Shown: one piece after another, positions 12,677-20,749 of the stretch
Layout: each line of letters begins with the position of its first letter
How positions within the stretch are numbered: position 1 is the first letter of the stretch
Source of the DNA: an uncultured Zoogloea sp.
GTDB taxonomy: Bacteria > Pseudomonadota > Gammaproteobacteria > Burkholderiales > Rhodocyclaceae
Direction of reading: 5' to 3'
Length of the DNA stretch: 64,000 nucleotides
NCBI GenBank assembly: GCA_937967645.1
Contig: CALBTT010000213.1
Span: 71,418-135,417 of the forward strand
Position numbers and translations under genes: made by a program
The notes under the pieces: model-generated
Seen by the model: the letters and a program-made list of their open reading frames with translations, nothing else
Database searches by the model: none
Told to the model about the DNA's origin: nothing

Positions 12677-14158
12677 ATGTCCTCCCGCCGTGCTCGCCCA
12701 CAGCCGTATCACCGCTCGCTGCTGCTCCTCGCGCTCACGATCGCGTTCTGCATAGCCGAGGCCTGCATCCTCTTCCTGGCGCACCGCCATACGCTCGAAT
12801 ATCGCCAGCTCTCAACCCAGCTCGGACTCGTCCAGCAGGCGTCGGTCCTGGTCCAGCCCTTTTCCGGGCCCTCGACGGCGCCGCCGTCAAGCCTGCAGAG
12901 CACGCTGGGCGACGCCCAGCAGCGCTGGCTGACCAACCTGCTGAACGGCTTGCTGGCGGGCGGATCGCCGCTGCACAGCCTCGACAACATCAGCGCGCCC
13001 ACCGGCCCCGTGGAGGGCCAGGCGGCCCGGCGCATCCTCACCGACCTCAGTGCCCAGTGGGGCGCACTCACCAGCCACGTCAGTGTTTCCGGCGCAGACG
13101 CGACCAATCCCGCCGACACTGAAGTCGAACGCAGCGGCCAGATCGCCGCGGCGCTTTCCAGCCTGGCTTCCGGGATGGGGCAGTTGGCTCAGCAGCTGGC
13201 CCGCGAGCGGGACGAAGCGATGCACCAGGCCGACCTGTTTGCGATCCTGGCGGTGCTTACCGGCATCCTCGCCAGCGTGGTCGTAGGCACCCTGCTGCTG
13301 CAGCAGCGCCGCCGCTCGGAGCGCTCCGGCAGGCTGATGCGCTCGATGATGAACCAGATCGGCGCGGGGGTCTGCATCCTCGGCAGCACCGACAAGATCG
13401 CCGATGCCAACCGGGCTGCCTGCCGGATGCTGGGCCGCCCGCGCAAGGCCCTGCGCGGCCGGCGCCTGGATGAGATCCTGAGCCTCAACGACGGCGTCTG
13501 GGTCGGTGAGCGGCCAGACGGCCTGCCCCTCGCCATCGAGCGGATCCCCGGCGTCATCGAAGGCTACAAGGGCCCGCTGCGGATCATGACCCTGCTCGAC
13601 GTGACGGCCCGCCACCTCACCAATGAGTGCCTGCAGCACCTGGCCAACCATGACCCGCTGACCGGCCTGCCCAATCGCGGCTTCCTGGCCCCGCACTTTC
13701 AGAAGGAGCTGCAGCGCTGCGAAGAGAACAAGTCGATGCTGGGCGTCGCGGTGCTCGACCTGGACGGCTTCAAGCCCATCAACGACACCTATGGCCACGC
13801 CATCGGCGACGCGCTGCTGGTGCAGATCGCCCAGCGTCTCGGCGCAGCCCTGCGCAACGGCGACGTGATCGCCCGCATCGGCGGTGACGAATTCGCCGGC
13901 GTCTTCCCGAACATCACCAACCGGGACACCCTCAACTTCCTGGGTGAGCGCCTCCTCGGCATCTTTGACCACCCCTTCCATATCCAGGATCGGCTCATCA
14001 CCATCGGCGGCAGCATCGGGCTGGCGCTCGCCCCCGAGGATGGCACGGACCAGGACAGCCTGCTGAAGGCGGCCGACGCCGCCATGTACCAGGCCAAGCA
14101 CGATGGCCGGCCGACCCTGCGACTGGCCAGCGTCGCGGGCACCAGCGTGGCGGCTTGA
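12677..14158 (+). CDS. Membrane-anchored diguanylate cyclase (GGDEF)
   Basis: A 493-residue protein with membrane helices near residues 14-33 and 189-208 around a periplasmic segment, then a degenerate PAS-like stretch (QIGAGVCILGSTDKIADANR) and a C-terminal GGDEF domain. The active-site motif RIGGDEFAGVFP is intact, so it should make cyclic di-GMP from two GTP in response to a periplasmic cue. No EAL domain follows. I chose the ATG at 12677: a GATAAT -10-like element at 12648-12653 would start transcription after an earlier in-frame ATG at 12620. Neither start has a strong ribosome binding site. Confidence 0.88.
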   Translation: MSSRRARPQPYHRSLLLLALTIAFCIAEACILFLAHRHTLEYRQLSTQLGLVQQASVLVQPFSGPSTAPPSSLQSTLGDAQQRWLTNLLNGLLAGGSPLHSLDNISAPTGPVEGQAARRILTDLSAQWGALTSHVSVSGADATNPADTEVERSGQIAAALSSLASGMGQLAQQLARERDEAMHQADLFAILAVLTGILASVVVGTLLLQQRRRSERSGRLMRSMMNQIGAGVCILGSTDKIADANRAACRMLGRPRKALRGRRLDEILSLNDGVWVGERPDGLPLAIERIPGVIEGYKGPLRIMTLLDVTARHLTNECLQHLANHDPLTGLPNRGFLAPHFQKELQRCEENKSMLGVAVLDLDGFKPINDTYGHAIGDALLVQIAQRLGAALRNGDVIARIGGDEFAGVFPNITNRDTLNFLGERLLGIFDHPFHIQDRLITIGGSIGLALAPEDGTDQDSLLKAADAAMYQAKHDGRPTLRLASVAGTSVAA

Positions 14159-14168
14159 GTCGCCGCGC

Positions 14169-14202
14169 GATCAGGGCGGGTTCGGCCGAGGCCGCCCTGA
14201 TC
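14169..14202 (+). terminator. Stem-loop after the GGDEF gene
   Basis: A perfect 11-bp stem, GATCAGGGCGG (14169-14179) with CCGCCCTGATC (14192-14202), begins 10 bp after the stop codon. No T-run follows, so termination efficiency is uncertain. Confidence 0.45.
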
Positions 14203-14247
14203 GGGTAATATAGCGAGCTCTGTTGCCGCCACACTTCCGCACGCCCC

Positions 14248-15072
14248 TTGCATTCCTTTCCCAACGACGATCCGGACGCCCTCCCGCAGCCCGTCGCCGA
14301 GGCCTTCCCGGTCCGCTGGGCGGCGGTGCCTCCCGCGGTGCTGCTCCTGCTCGCCGCTCTGGTCTTCCTGAGTGGCGCCAACCAGGCCTTGTTCCTGGAT
14401 GCCAACCAGCTCCTCGCCCGTGCCGCATCGCCGGCCGTCTGGTCCGCCATCACCCTCAGCGGTTCGGTGCTGGGCGTCATGGCCCTGCTCGCCCCCAGCC
14501 TCAAGACCCGTCCGCGCCTGGTCGCCTCGGCCTTCCTGGCTGCGCCGCTGGCCACCCTTTTCAGTGAAGGCGGCAAGCAGACCTTCGACCTGATGCGACC
14601 GGCCGGCGTGCTCGCCGCCGAGAGCTTCAACCTGATCGGCCAGAAGCTGTACGTGCATAGCTTCCCCTCCGGCCACGCCACCACTGCCGGCCTCGTGGCC
14701 GCCGCGATCGTGCTGGCCTGGCCGGATCGGGCCAGCCGCCTGCGTGCAGCCCTGGTCGCCTTGCCGGCCGCCGTATTGATCATCCTGTCACGTCTCGCAG
14801 TAGGCGCCCACTGGCCCCTCGACCTGCTGGTCGGTGCTGCCGGCGGCTGGGCCTGCGGCGCCTTCGGGGTGTGGCTGTCGGGCCGCCTGCGCTTCTGGGA
14901 ACGCCCGGGCGGCGTGCGCGTGATGGCGACCATCGTGCTCGCCACCAGCCTGTCCCTGCTCTTCATCAAGCTCGGTTACCCGGACGCCCGCCTCTACCAG
15001 ATCGGGCTGGGTGCCTGGGGCATCGGCGGGGCCGCCGCCGCCCTGATGCGTGACCGGGAGATGTCCTCATGA
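14248..15072 (+). CDS. PAP2-family membrane phosphatase
   Basis: A 274-residue polytopic membrane protein of the type 2 phosphatidic acid phosphatase family, which dephosphorylates lipid phosphates such as undecaprenyl pyrophosphate or phosphatidate. All three catalytic motifs are present: KQTFDLMRP, SFPSGHATTAG and SRLAVGAHWPLDLLVG. An upstream in-frame stop at 14206 and the absence of any ATG before the first helix leave TTG at 14248 as the best start; it has no clear ribosome binding site. The gene overlaps the next by 4 bp (ATGA) and heads a five-gene membrane-glycosylation cluster. Confidence 0.85.
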   Translation: MHSFPNDDPDALPQPVAEAFPVRWAAVPPAVLLLLAALVFLSGANQALFLDANQLLARAASPAVWSAITLSGSVLGVMALLAPSLKTRPRLVASAFLAAPLATLFSEGGKQTFDLMRPAGVLAAESFNLIGQKLYVHSFPSGHATTAGLVAAAIVLAWPDRASRLRAALVALPAAVLIILSRLAVGAHWPLDLLVGAAGGWACGAFGVWLSGRLRFWERPGGVRVMATIVLATSLSLLFIKLGYPDARLYQIGLGAWGIGGAAAALMRDREMSS

Positions 15073-15977
15073 CCCTGAAACGCCTTCTCGCCGTCGCTGT
15101 TTCCCTGGCCCTGCTCGGCTGGCTGCTCGCCGACGGGCGCTGGCGCAGTATCGGTGAACTGCTCGGGCGTCTCGATGCCCCGACCCTCGGGCTGGCCGTG
15201 GCGGGCTTCGCCCTGTCCTACTGCCTGCGCGCCCTGCGGGTCTTCGATGAGTTCCGCGTGCAGGCCGGCGGCCGCTTCGGGGCCTGCCTGCGCATCGTGC
15301 TGGTGCACAACGCCATGGTCAATGTGCTGCCCTTCCGCGGCGGCGAAGCCGCCTTCCCCGTCCTGCTGCGCCAGACCTTCGGCATTCCCCTGCCCCGCGC
15401 GGTGGCCTCGCTGTTCTGGTTCCGCCTGCAGGACGCCTTCGTGGTGATGGCCCTGGCCGCGCTGGTGTGGCCCGGCCTGCCCTCCCCGCTCAAGGCCATC
15501 GCGGTGATCGGCGTGATCGGCCTGGCCTGGTGGCTGCCCCGCTGGGCACGTGCGCCCCACGACTGGGCCGACGGCAAGCCCTTCACCGCCAAGCTGGCCA
15601 AGGTGCGCGACGCCTTTGCCGAGAGCACCCGCCACGCCCGCTTCGGCTGGTTGTGGACCATCGCCAACTGGAGCGTGAAGTTCGCCGCCCAGGCCTGGCT
15701 GCTGTCCGCCCTGCTGCCCGCCACGCTGGCCATCGGCGCCACCGGCGCGCTGGGTGCGGAACTCGCCGCCATCCTGCCGCTGCAGGGCGTGGCCGGCTTC
15801 GGCACCTACGAAGCCGGCGCCGCTGCCGCCCTTTTGCCGGGGGGGATATCCCTCGAAGCCGGGCTGCAGGCCGCACTGACCCTCCACCTGTTCGTGATCG
15901 CCTGCGCGGTCAGCTCCGGCGCCATCGCCTGGCTGTTCCCCGTGGCACGCAGCGACCAGGCAAGCGAAAGACTTTGA
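15069..15977 (+). CDS. Lysylphosphatidylglycerol-synthase-TM/YbhN-like flippase family protein
   Basis: A 302-residue integral membrane protein with about eight hydrophobic helices, resembling the LPG_synthase_TM (UPF0104) fold seen in the transmembrane half of MprF and in YbhN-type proteins. Members are proposed lipid flippases; this one has no aminoacyl-transferase domain. The start codon overlaps the PAP2 stop in ATGA, so the two are translationally coupled. In this cluster it could flip a lipid-linked sugar or phospholipid, but that is inference from neighbours. Confidence 0.75.
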   Translation: MTLKRLLAVAVSLALLGWLLADGRWRSIGELLGRLDAPTLGLAVAGFALSYCLRALRVFDEFRVQAGGRFGACLRIVLVHNAMVNVLPFRGGEAAFPVLLRQTFGIPLPRAVASLFWFRLQDAFVVMALAALVWPGLPSPLKAIAVIGVIGLAWWLPRWARAPHDWADGKPFTAKLAKVRDAFAESTRHARFGWLWTIANWSVKFAAQAWLLSALLPATLAIGATGALGAELAAILPLQGVAGFGTYEAGAAAALLPGGISLEAGLQAALTLHLFVIACAVSSGAIAWLFPVARSDQASERL

Positions 15978-16007
15978 TAATCCCCAGGACCGGGCTGCCC
16001 CCGGCCT

Positions 16008-16054
16008 GCGCCCTCTGGGGCGCAAGAAAACTCGGAGCGTCCCCGCGTTTTCTT
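16008..16054 (+). terminator. Paired hairpins after the flippase-like gene
   Basis: GCGCCC-TCTG-GGGCGC (16008-16023) is followed directly by a stem AAGAAAAC (16024-16031) with GTTTTCTT (16047-16054). The second, with its T-rich 3' arm, looks like a rho-independent terminator. It would split the PAP2/flippase pair from the downstream glycosyltransferases or attenuate between them. Confidence 0.5.
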
Positions 16055-16128
16055 GAGGAGCCGACATACAATCCGCCTCGTCCAGCGCCGACGGGGCGAC
16101 CACCTCGACATTCAGCACACAGATCATC

Positions 16129-17187
16129 ATGAACGATTCGACCAAGCTCTCTCCGCTCCCGCCGGCCCAGCCCGATATCCCGGCCGACCTGCCGCCCCAC
16201 CGCCTGTCGGTGGTCGTCCCCCTCTACAACGAGGAAGACAACGTGGACCCGCTGCTCGAGCGCATCCACCTGGCCCTCGGCCCCTACCCCTATCCGTGGG
16301 AAGTGGTCATCGTCGATGACGGCAGCGCCGACAACACCGTGCCCAACCTGGAGAAGGCCGCCAAGCGCTACGGCCCGCACGTGCGCATCGTCGCCCTGAT
16401 GCGCAACTTCAAGCAGACCGCCGCCATGCAGGCCGGCCTGGACGCCGCCCGTGGCGACGTCATCGTGACCATGGACGGCGACCTGCAGAACGACCCCATC
16501 GACATCCCGCGGATGGTCGGCCGCCTGCTGCGTGAAGACCTCGACCTGGTCGCCGGCTGGCGCAAGAACCGCAAGGACGGCATGATCCTGCGCAAGATCC
16601 CGTCCAAGATCGCCAACCGCCTGATCGCCCGCATCACCGGCGTACATCTGCAGGACTACGGTTGCTCCCTCAAAGCCTTCCGCGCCACCGCCATCAAGAA
16701 CGTGCGCCTGTACGGCGAGATGCACCGCTTCATCCCCGCCTGGCTGGCCACCGTGACCACCCCGCGCAAGATCGCCCAGGAAGAGGTGACCCACCACGCG
16801 CGCATGTTCGGCGAGTCCAAGTACGGCATCTCGCGCACCTTCCGGGTCGTGCTCGACCTGATCTTCGTGTACTTCTTCATGCGCTTCCGCACCCGGCCGG
16901 GCCACTTCTTTGGTGGCATCGGCATGGGCCTGGGGGCTCTGGGTGTGCTCATCCTCGGCTACCTGACCGCGCTGAAGATCTTCACCGGCGCCTCCATCGG
17001 CACCCGGCCGATGTTCTTCGGCGGCTTCTTCTTCGTCATCGCCGGCATCCAGATGGTGACCACCGGCGTGCTGGCCGAACTGCTCACCCGCGTCTATTTC
17101 GAGTCGGGTCAGAGCCAGGCCTACGTGGCCCGCGACGTCCCGGCCCTGGATGACGGCGCGGGCTGGCAAGACAAGCCCCAGCGCTGA
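16129..17187 (+). CDS. Glycosyltransferase family 2, polyprenyl-phosphate glycosyltransferase type
   Basis: A 352-residue GT-A enzyme with the nucleotide-sugar site VVIVDDGSADNT (near residue 60) and the metal-binding MDGDLQND. Two or more C-terminal hydrophobic helices (about 245-320) anchor it in the inner membrane. This architecture matches ArnC, GtrB and DPM1-like enzymes that transfer a sugar from a nucleotide donor to undecaprenyl phosphate on the cytosolic face. The sugar is unknown. It is followed after 8 bp by two GT39 enzymes that could use the lipid-linked sugar on the periplasmic side. Confidence 0.88.
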   Translation: MNDSTKLSPLPPAQPDIPADLPPHRLSVVVPLYNEEDNVDPLLERIHLALGPYPYPWEVVIVDDGSADNTVPNLEKAAKRYGPHVRIVALMRNFKQTAAMQAGLDAARGDVIVTMDGDLQNDPIDIPRMVGRLLREDLDLVAGWRKNRKDGMILRKIPSKIANRLIARITGVHLQDYGCSLKAFRATAIKNVRLYGEMHRFIPAWLATVTTPRKIAQEEVTHHARMFGESKYGISRTFRVVLDLIFVYFFMRFRTRPGHFFGGIGMGLGALGVLILGYLTALKIFTGASIGTRPMFFGGFFFVIAGIQMVTTGVLAELLTRVYFESGQSQAYVARDVPALDDGAGWQDKPQR

Positions 17188-17195
17188 GGCCTGCC

Positions 17196-18785
17196 GTGTC
17201 CGGGTTTCTCTCCGCCGGCGGCTCGCCTGCCGGCAGCCGCATCGCCGGCACCCTCCTCGGCCGCCTGATCCTCGCCCTGCCGCTGCTGGCCTTCCTGCTG
17301 CGCCTGGGCGGGGCGCCCCTGTTCGACGTGGACGAAGGCGCCTTCTCGGAAGCCACCCGCGAGATGTTCGAGCGGGGCGACTTCCTGTTCACCTACCTCA
17401 ACGGGGCGCCACGCTTCGACAAGCCGATCCTGGTGTACTGGTTCCAGTGCATCGGCTACATGATCTTCGGCCCCACCGAGTGGGCCTTCCGCCTGCCCAG
17501 CGCGACGGCCGCCATCGTGTGGAGCTACGCCACCTGGTTCTTCGCCCGCCGGCGCATCGGTGAGGATGCGGCCCTGGTGGCCCTGGCCGTGGCGGCCACC
17601 GCCCTTGGCCCCTTCGCCATCGGCCGCGCCGCCACCGCCGACGGACTGCTCAACTGCCTGCTCGCCCTGACCCTCTTCGACGTCTGGCGCCACCTGGAGA
17701 GCGGCGCCCGGGCGCCCCTGCTGCGGGCCTTCGTGTGGATCGGCCTGGGAGCCCTCACCAAGGGGCCGGTGGCCCTCATCGTGCCGGGCACCGTCAGCCT
17801 GATCTACTGCGCCAGCCGCGGTGAATGGAGGACCTGGCTGCGCACCGTTTTCAACCCCCTCGGCCTGCTGATCCTCGTCCTCATCGTCGCCCCCTGGTAT
17901 GCCTACGCGCTGATGCGCCACGGCCAGGACTTCATCGACGGCTTCATCATGCGCCACAACGTCCAGCGTTTCTCCGGCTCGCTGGAAGGCCACGGCGGCA
18001 GCGCCTTCTACTACCTCGTCGCGGTGCCCCTGCTGCTGCTGCCGTGGAGCGGGCTGTTCTTCTCGGCCCTCGGCCGGCTGCGCAACCAGTGGTCCGACCC
18101 GCTGATGCGCTTCCTGTGGATCTGGTTCGCCTTCGTGCTGGGCTTCTTCTCCTTGTCCGGTACCAAGCTGCCCCACTACGTACTGTATGGCTGCACTCCG
18201 CTGTTCATCCTGATCGGCCTGAAGGCAACGGGCAGTGACGGGCCACGTCGGGTCTGGCCGCACCTGATCGCCCCCGGCCTGCTCTTCCTGCTCTTCCCCC
18301 TGCTGCCCAACCTGTTCGACGCGCTGTCCCGCAGCACCCTCGGCGACGGCTTCTACCGGGCCCAGCTCGGGCGTGCCCTCGAAGTGGCCGACGCCACCTA
18401 CATCGCCGCCACCGTGGGTGGGCTGGTGATCTGGGCCGCCGTCATCTTCTTCCCGCGCCTGGGCGCCGTGCCCAAGCTGCTGGTCACCGCCGTCCTGCAG
18501 GTCGTGCTGCTGGCTGGCGTGGTGGTGCCCTACGCCGGTGAGCTGGCCCAGGGGCCAGTCAAGGCGGCCGGACTCAAAGCCCATGAGCTTGGCGAGCCGG
18601 TCGTGTTCTGGCGCTTCACCACCGCCCCGAGCTTCAGCGTGTATCGCCAGGGCGTCACCGTGAAGGGCGACCCGGCCCCCGGCCAGCTGGCCCTCACCCG
18701 CATCGACCGCCTGCCCGCTGATGCGCCGGTGGAACGTCTGTTCACCCAGGGTGGCGTGGCCTTGGTGCGGATGAAGCAGCCATGA
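17196..18785 (+). CDS. Glycosyltransferase family 39 (ArnT-like), first copy
   Basis: A 529-residue polytopic membrane protein of the GT39/ArnT superfamily. The first periplasmic loop has the characteristic acidic site FDVDEGAFSEATREM, and about a dozen hydrophobic helices follow. Such enzymes transfer a sugar from undecaprenyl phosphate to lipid A or a protein. Translation starts at a GTG 8 bp after the GT2 stop; the stop overlaps the next gene by 4 bp. The acceptor cannot be told from sequence. Confidence 0.85.
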   Translation: MSGFLSAGGSPAGSRIAGTLLGRLILALPLLAFLLRLGGAPLFDVDEGAFSEATREMFERGDFLFTYLNGAPRFDKPILVYWFQCIGYMIFGPTEWAFRLPSATAAIVWSYATWFFARRRIGEDAALVALAVAATALGPFAIGRAATADGLLNCLLALTLFDVWRHLESGARAPLLRAFVWIGLGALTKGPVALIVPGTVSLIYCASRGEWRTWLRTVFNPLGLLILVLIVAPWYAYALMRHGQDFIDGFIMRHNVQRFSGSLEGHGGSAFYYLVAVPLLLLPWSGLFFSALGRLRNQWSDPLMRFLWIWFAFVLGFFSLSGTKLPHYVLYGCTPLFILIGLKATGSDGPRRVWPHLIAPGLLFLLFPLLPNLFDALSRSTLGDGFYRAQLGRALEVADATYIAATVGGLVIWAAVIFFPRLGAVPKLLVTAVLQVVLLAGVVVPYAGELAQGPVKAAGLKAHELGEPVVFWRFTTAPSFSVYRQGVTVKGDPAPGQLALTRIDRLPADAPVERLFTQGGVALVRMKQP

Positions 18786-20236
18786 CGGAGCGCCGCGACT
18801 ACCTGGGCCCGCTGGCGCTCATCGCCGCGCTGCTCACCGTGTACCGCCTGTGGGTGATCAACCACCTCGGCATCGATCTGTACGTGGACGAGGCCTACTA
18901 CTGGGGCTGGTCCCAGCAGCTGGACTGGGGCTATTACTCCAAGCCACCGGTCATCGCCGCCCTCATCGCCGCCAGCACGGCCCTGCTCGGCAATGGCCTC
19001 ATCGCCATCAAGCTGCCGTCCCTGCTGATCTACCCGGCCACCGCCTTCGCCCTGTACGCGCTGGGCCGGCGCATGTTCTCCGCGCAGGTCGGCTTCTGGG
19101 CCGGGCTGGCCTTCCTGTCCATGCCCCTGGTGTCGGCCCTTGGCCTGTTCGTGTCCACCGACGCGCCGCTGCTGCTGTGCTGGACCCTGGCCCTGATCTG
19201 CCTGCTGCGCGCCCTGGAGAAGGAAGGCTGGAGCGACTGGCTGGCCTGCGGCGCCGTCATCGGCATCGGGCTGATGTCCAAATACACCATGGCCGCCTTC
19301 CTGCCCTCGGCCCTGCTGCTGATCGCCCTCGACCCGCAGCACCGGCGCTGGCTGGCCCGGCCGCAGCCGTGGGTGGCGGTGTTGCTGGCCTTCGCGCTCC
19401 TCGGACCCAACCTGTACTGGAACTGGACCCACGACTTCCCCACCTTCCGCCACACCGCCGAGATCACCCGGGTCGGCCACGGCGAGCGCGGCCTGCACCC
19501 GGCCCAGCTGGGCGAGTTCATCGGTGCCCAATGGCTGTCCATCGGCCCGGTGCTGGGCATCCTGCTCGGCTGGGCCCTGCTGCGTAGTCGCAGCCTGTGG
19601 GCGCAGCCGGCGCAACGTACCCTGCTGATCTTCATCCTGCCCCTGCTGGCTCTGGTGAGCCTGCAGGCCCTCACCGGCCGCGCCAACGGCAACTGGGCAG
19701 CGCCCATCTTCGTCGCCTCCTGCGTGCTGATCCCCGCGGTCTTCCTGGCCGGGCGGCGGCGCTGGCTGATCGCCGGGGTGGCCTTCAACCTGCTGGCCTC
19801 GACCCTCGCCTACCACTGGCCGGACATCGCCCGCGGCACCGGCGTGGCCCTCACCGCCAAGAACGATCCCTTCAAGCGGGCCCGGGGCTGGATCAACCTG
19901 GCCGACGGCGTCCGCCCGCTGCTCGAGAGCCACCCCGGCAGCGTGCTGGTGACGGAAGACCGGGAGCTGATGGCCCATCTGATCTACCGGCTCAACCCAG
20001 CGGAGTACGCCACCTGGCACCCATCCGGCACCCCGATCAGCCACTACGACCTGGTCACCACCCTGGCCGACAAAAAGGGGCGCGACGTGCTCTTCATCAG
20101 CCGCAAGGCCGACATCCCCGACATCCGCGCCCGCTTTACCGGCAGCGAAGCCCTCGGCAAGGTGGTCGTCCCCATCCACAAAGACTTCCGGCGGGAGGTA
20201 TACGTCTTCCTGCTGAAGGATTTCCAGGGCTACTGA
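18782..20236 (+). CDS. Glycosyltransferase family 39 (PMT_2/ArnT-like), second copy
   Basis: A 484-residue polytopic membrane glycosyltransferase, clearly different from the preceding one (the first-loop site reads YVDEAYYWGWSQQLDWGYY). The conserved Asp-Glu pair of the family is present. It begins in an ATGA overlap with the first GT39 gene. Two consecutive GT39 enzymes suggest two sugars or two acceptors served by one undecaprenyl-phosphate donor pathway. The non-coding repeat block starts 11 bp after its stop. Confidence 0.84.
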   Translation: MTERRDYLGPLALIAALLTVYRLWVINHLGIDLYVDEAYYWGWSQQLDWGYYSKPPVIAALIAASTALLGNGLIAIKLPSLLIYPATAFALYALGRRMFSAQVGFWAGLAFLSMPLVSALGLFVSTDAPLLLCWTLALICLLRALEKEGWSDWLACGAVIGIGLMSKYTMAAFLPSALLLIALDPQHRRWLARPQPWVAVLLAFALLGPNLYWNWTHDFPTFRHTAEITRVGHGERGLHPAQLGEFIGAQWLSIGPVLGILLGWALLRSRSLWAQPAQRTLLIFILPLLALVSLQALTGRANGNWAAPIFVASCVLIPAVFLAGRRRWLIAGVAFNLLASTLAYHWPDIARGTGVALTAKNDPFKRARGWINLADGVRPLLESHPGSVLVTEDRELMAHLIYRLNPAEYATWHPSGTPISHYDLVTTLADKKGRDVLFISRKADIPDIRARFTGSEALGKVVVPIHKDFRREVYVFLLKDFQGY

Positions 20237-20247
20237 GCCTTAAGTCA

Positions 20248-20511
20248 GTTAACCAGCGGCGTAACTGCGTTCCGGTGCTGCGGATTTGAGTTAACGAATG
20301 CCGGATCTGACATCCGCCGCCGCGGATCTGAGTTACCCGGCCCGGGAACTCAGATCCGCAGTCGGTTAACTCAAATCCTCCGTCCGTTAACTCAAATCCT
20401 CCGCCCGTTAACTGACATCCGCGAGTCGTTAACTCACATCCGCCATCTGTTAACTGACATCCGCCATCTGTTAACTGACATCCGCAGTCAGTTAACTCAA
20501 ATCCGTACCCT
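20248..20511. repeat. 21-bp tandem repeat array with GTTAAC cores and an orientation switch
   Basis: GTTAAC occurs at 20365, 20386, 20407, 20428, 20449, 20470 and 20491, exactly 21 bp apart, each followed by a variant of TSAMATCC. An eighth, degenerate unit (GGGAACTCAGATCC) begins at 20344. Upstream, units in the opposite orientation (GGATTTGAGTTAAC, GGATCTGAGTTACC) keep a 21-bp phase at 20248, 20290 and 20332. The two blocks meet in an inverted repeat around CCCGGCCCGGG. No gene lies here; the array fills the gap between the second GT39 gene and the MuiA-like gene. Confidence 0.9.
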
Positions 20512-20539
20512 CTTGATAGACATCCGATGCGAGCGCACT

Positions 20540-20610
20540 CCGTAGGGGCGGCTTCAGCCGCCCGCGGACTCCGATCAAGCACCTGCGGGCGACTGAAGTC
20601 GCCCCTACGG
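20540..20610. repeat. REP-like inverted doublet
   Basis: A 26-base arm at 20540-20565 (CCGTAGGGGCG...CCCGC) recurs inverted at 20585-20610 with 24 of 26 identities. Each arm contains its own palindrome, GGCGGCTTCAGCCGCC in one and GGCGACTTCAGTCGCC in the other; the two differences compensate each other. It resembles the interspersed REP elements (GTAGGGGCG family) of many proteobacteria. Confidence 0.75.
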
Positions 20611-20713
20611 GGGATTCCGATAGGCCCCAGCCGCCGCAGGAACCCGCAATCGCTCCCGCCATACCCGGATACATTCATTTGCCATTCTGCCGCGCGGCCT
20701 CCGGACGGCCTCC

Positions 20714-20719
20714 TATAAT
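20714..20719 (+). promoter_or_regulatory. -10 element (TATAAT) for the MuiA-like gene
   Basis: A perfect TATAAT lies 31 bp before the ATG at 20750. I see no good -35 hexamer 16-18 bp upstream. Confidence 0.4.
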
Positions 20720-20749
20720 CGTCGGCACCCTTCCTGCCGGACGCCGACG

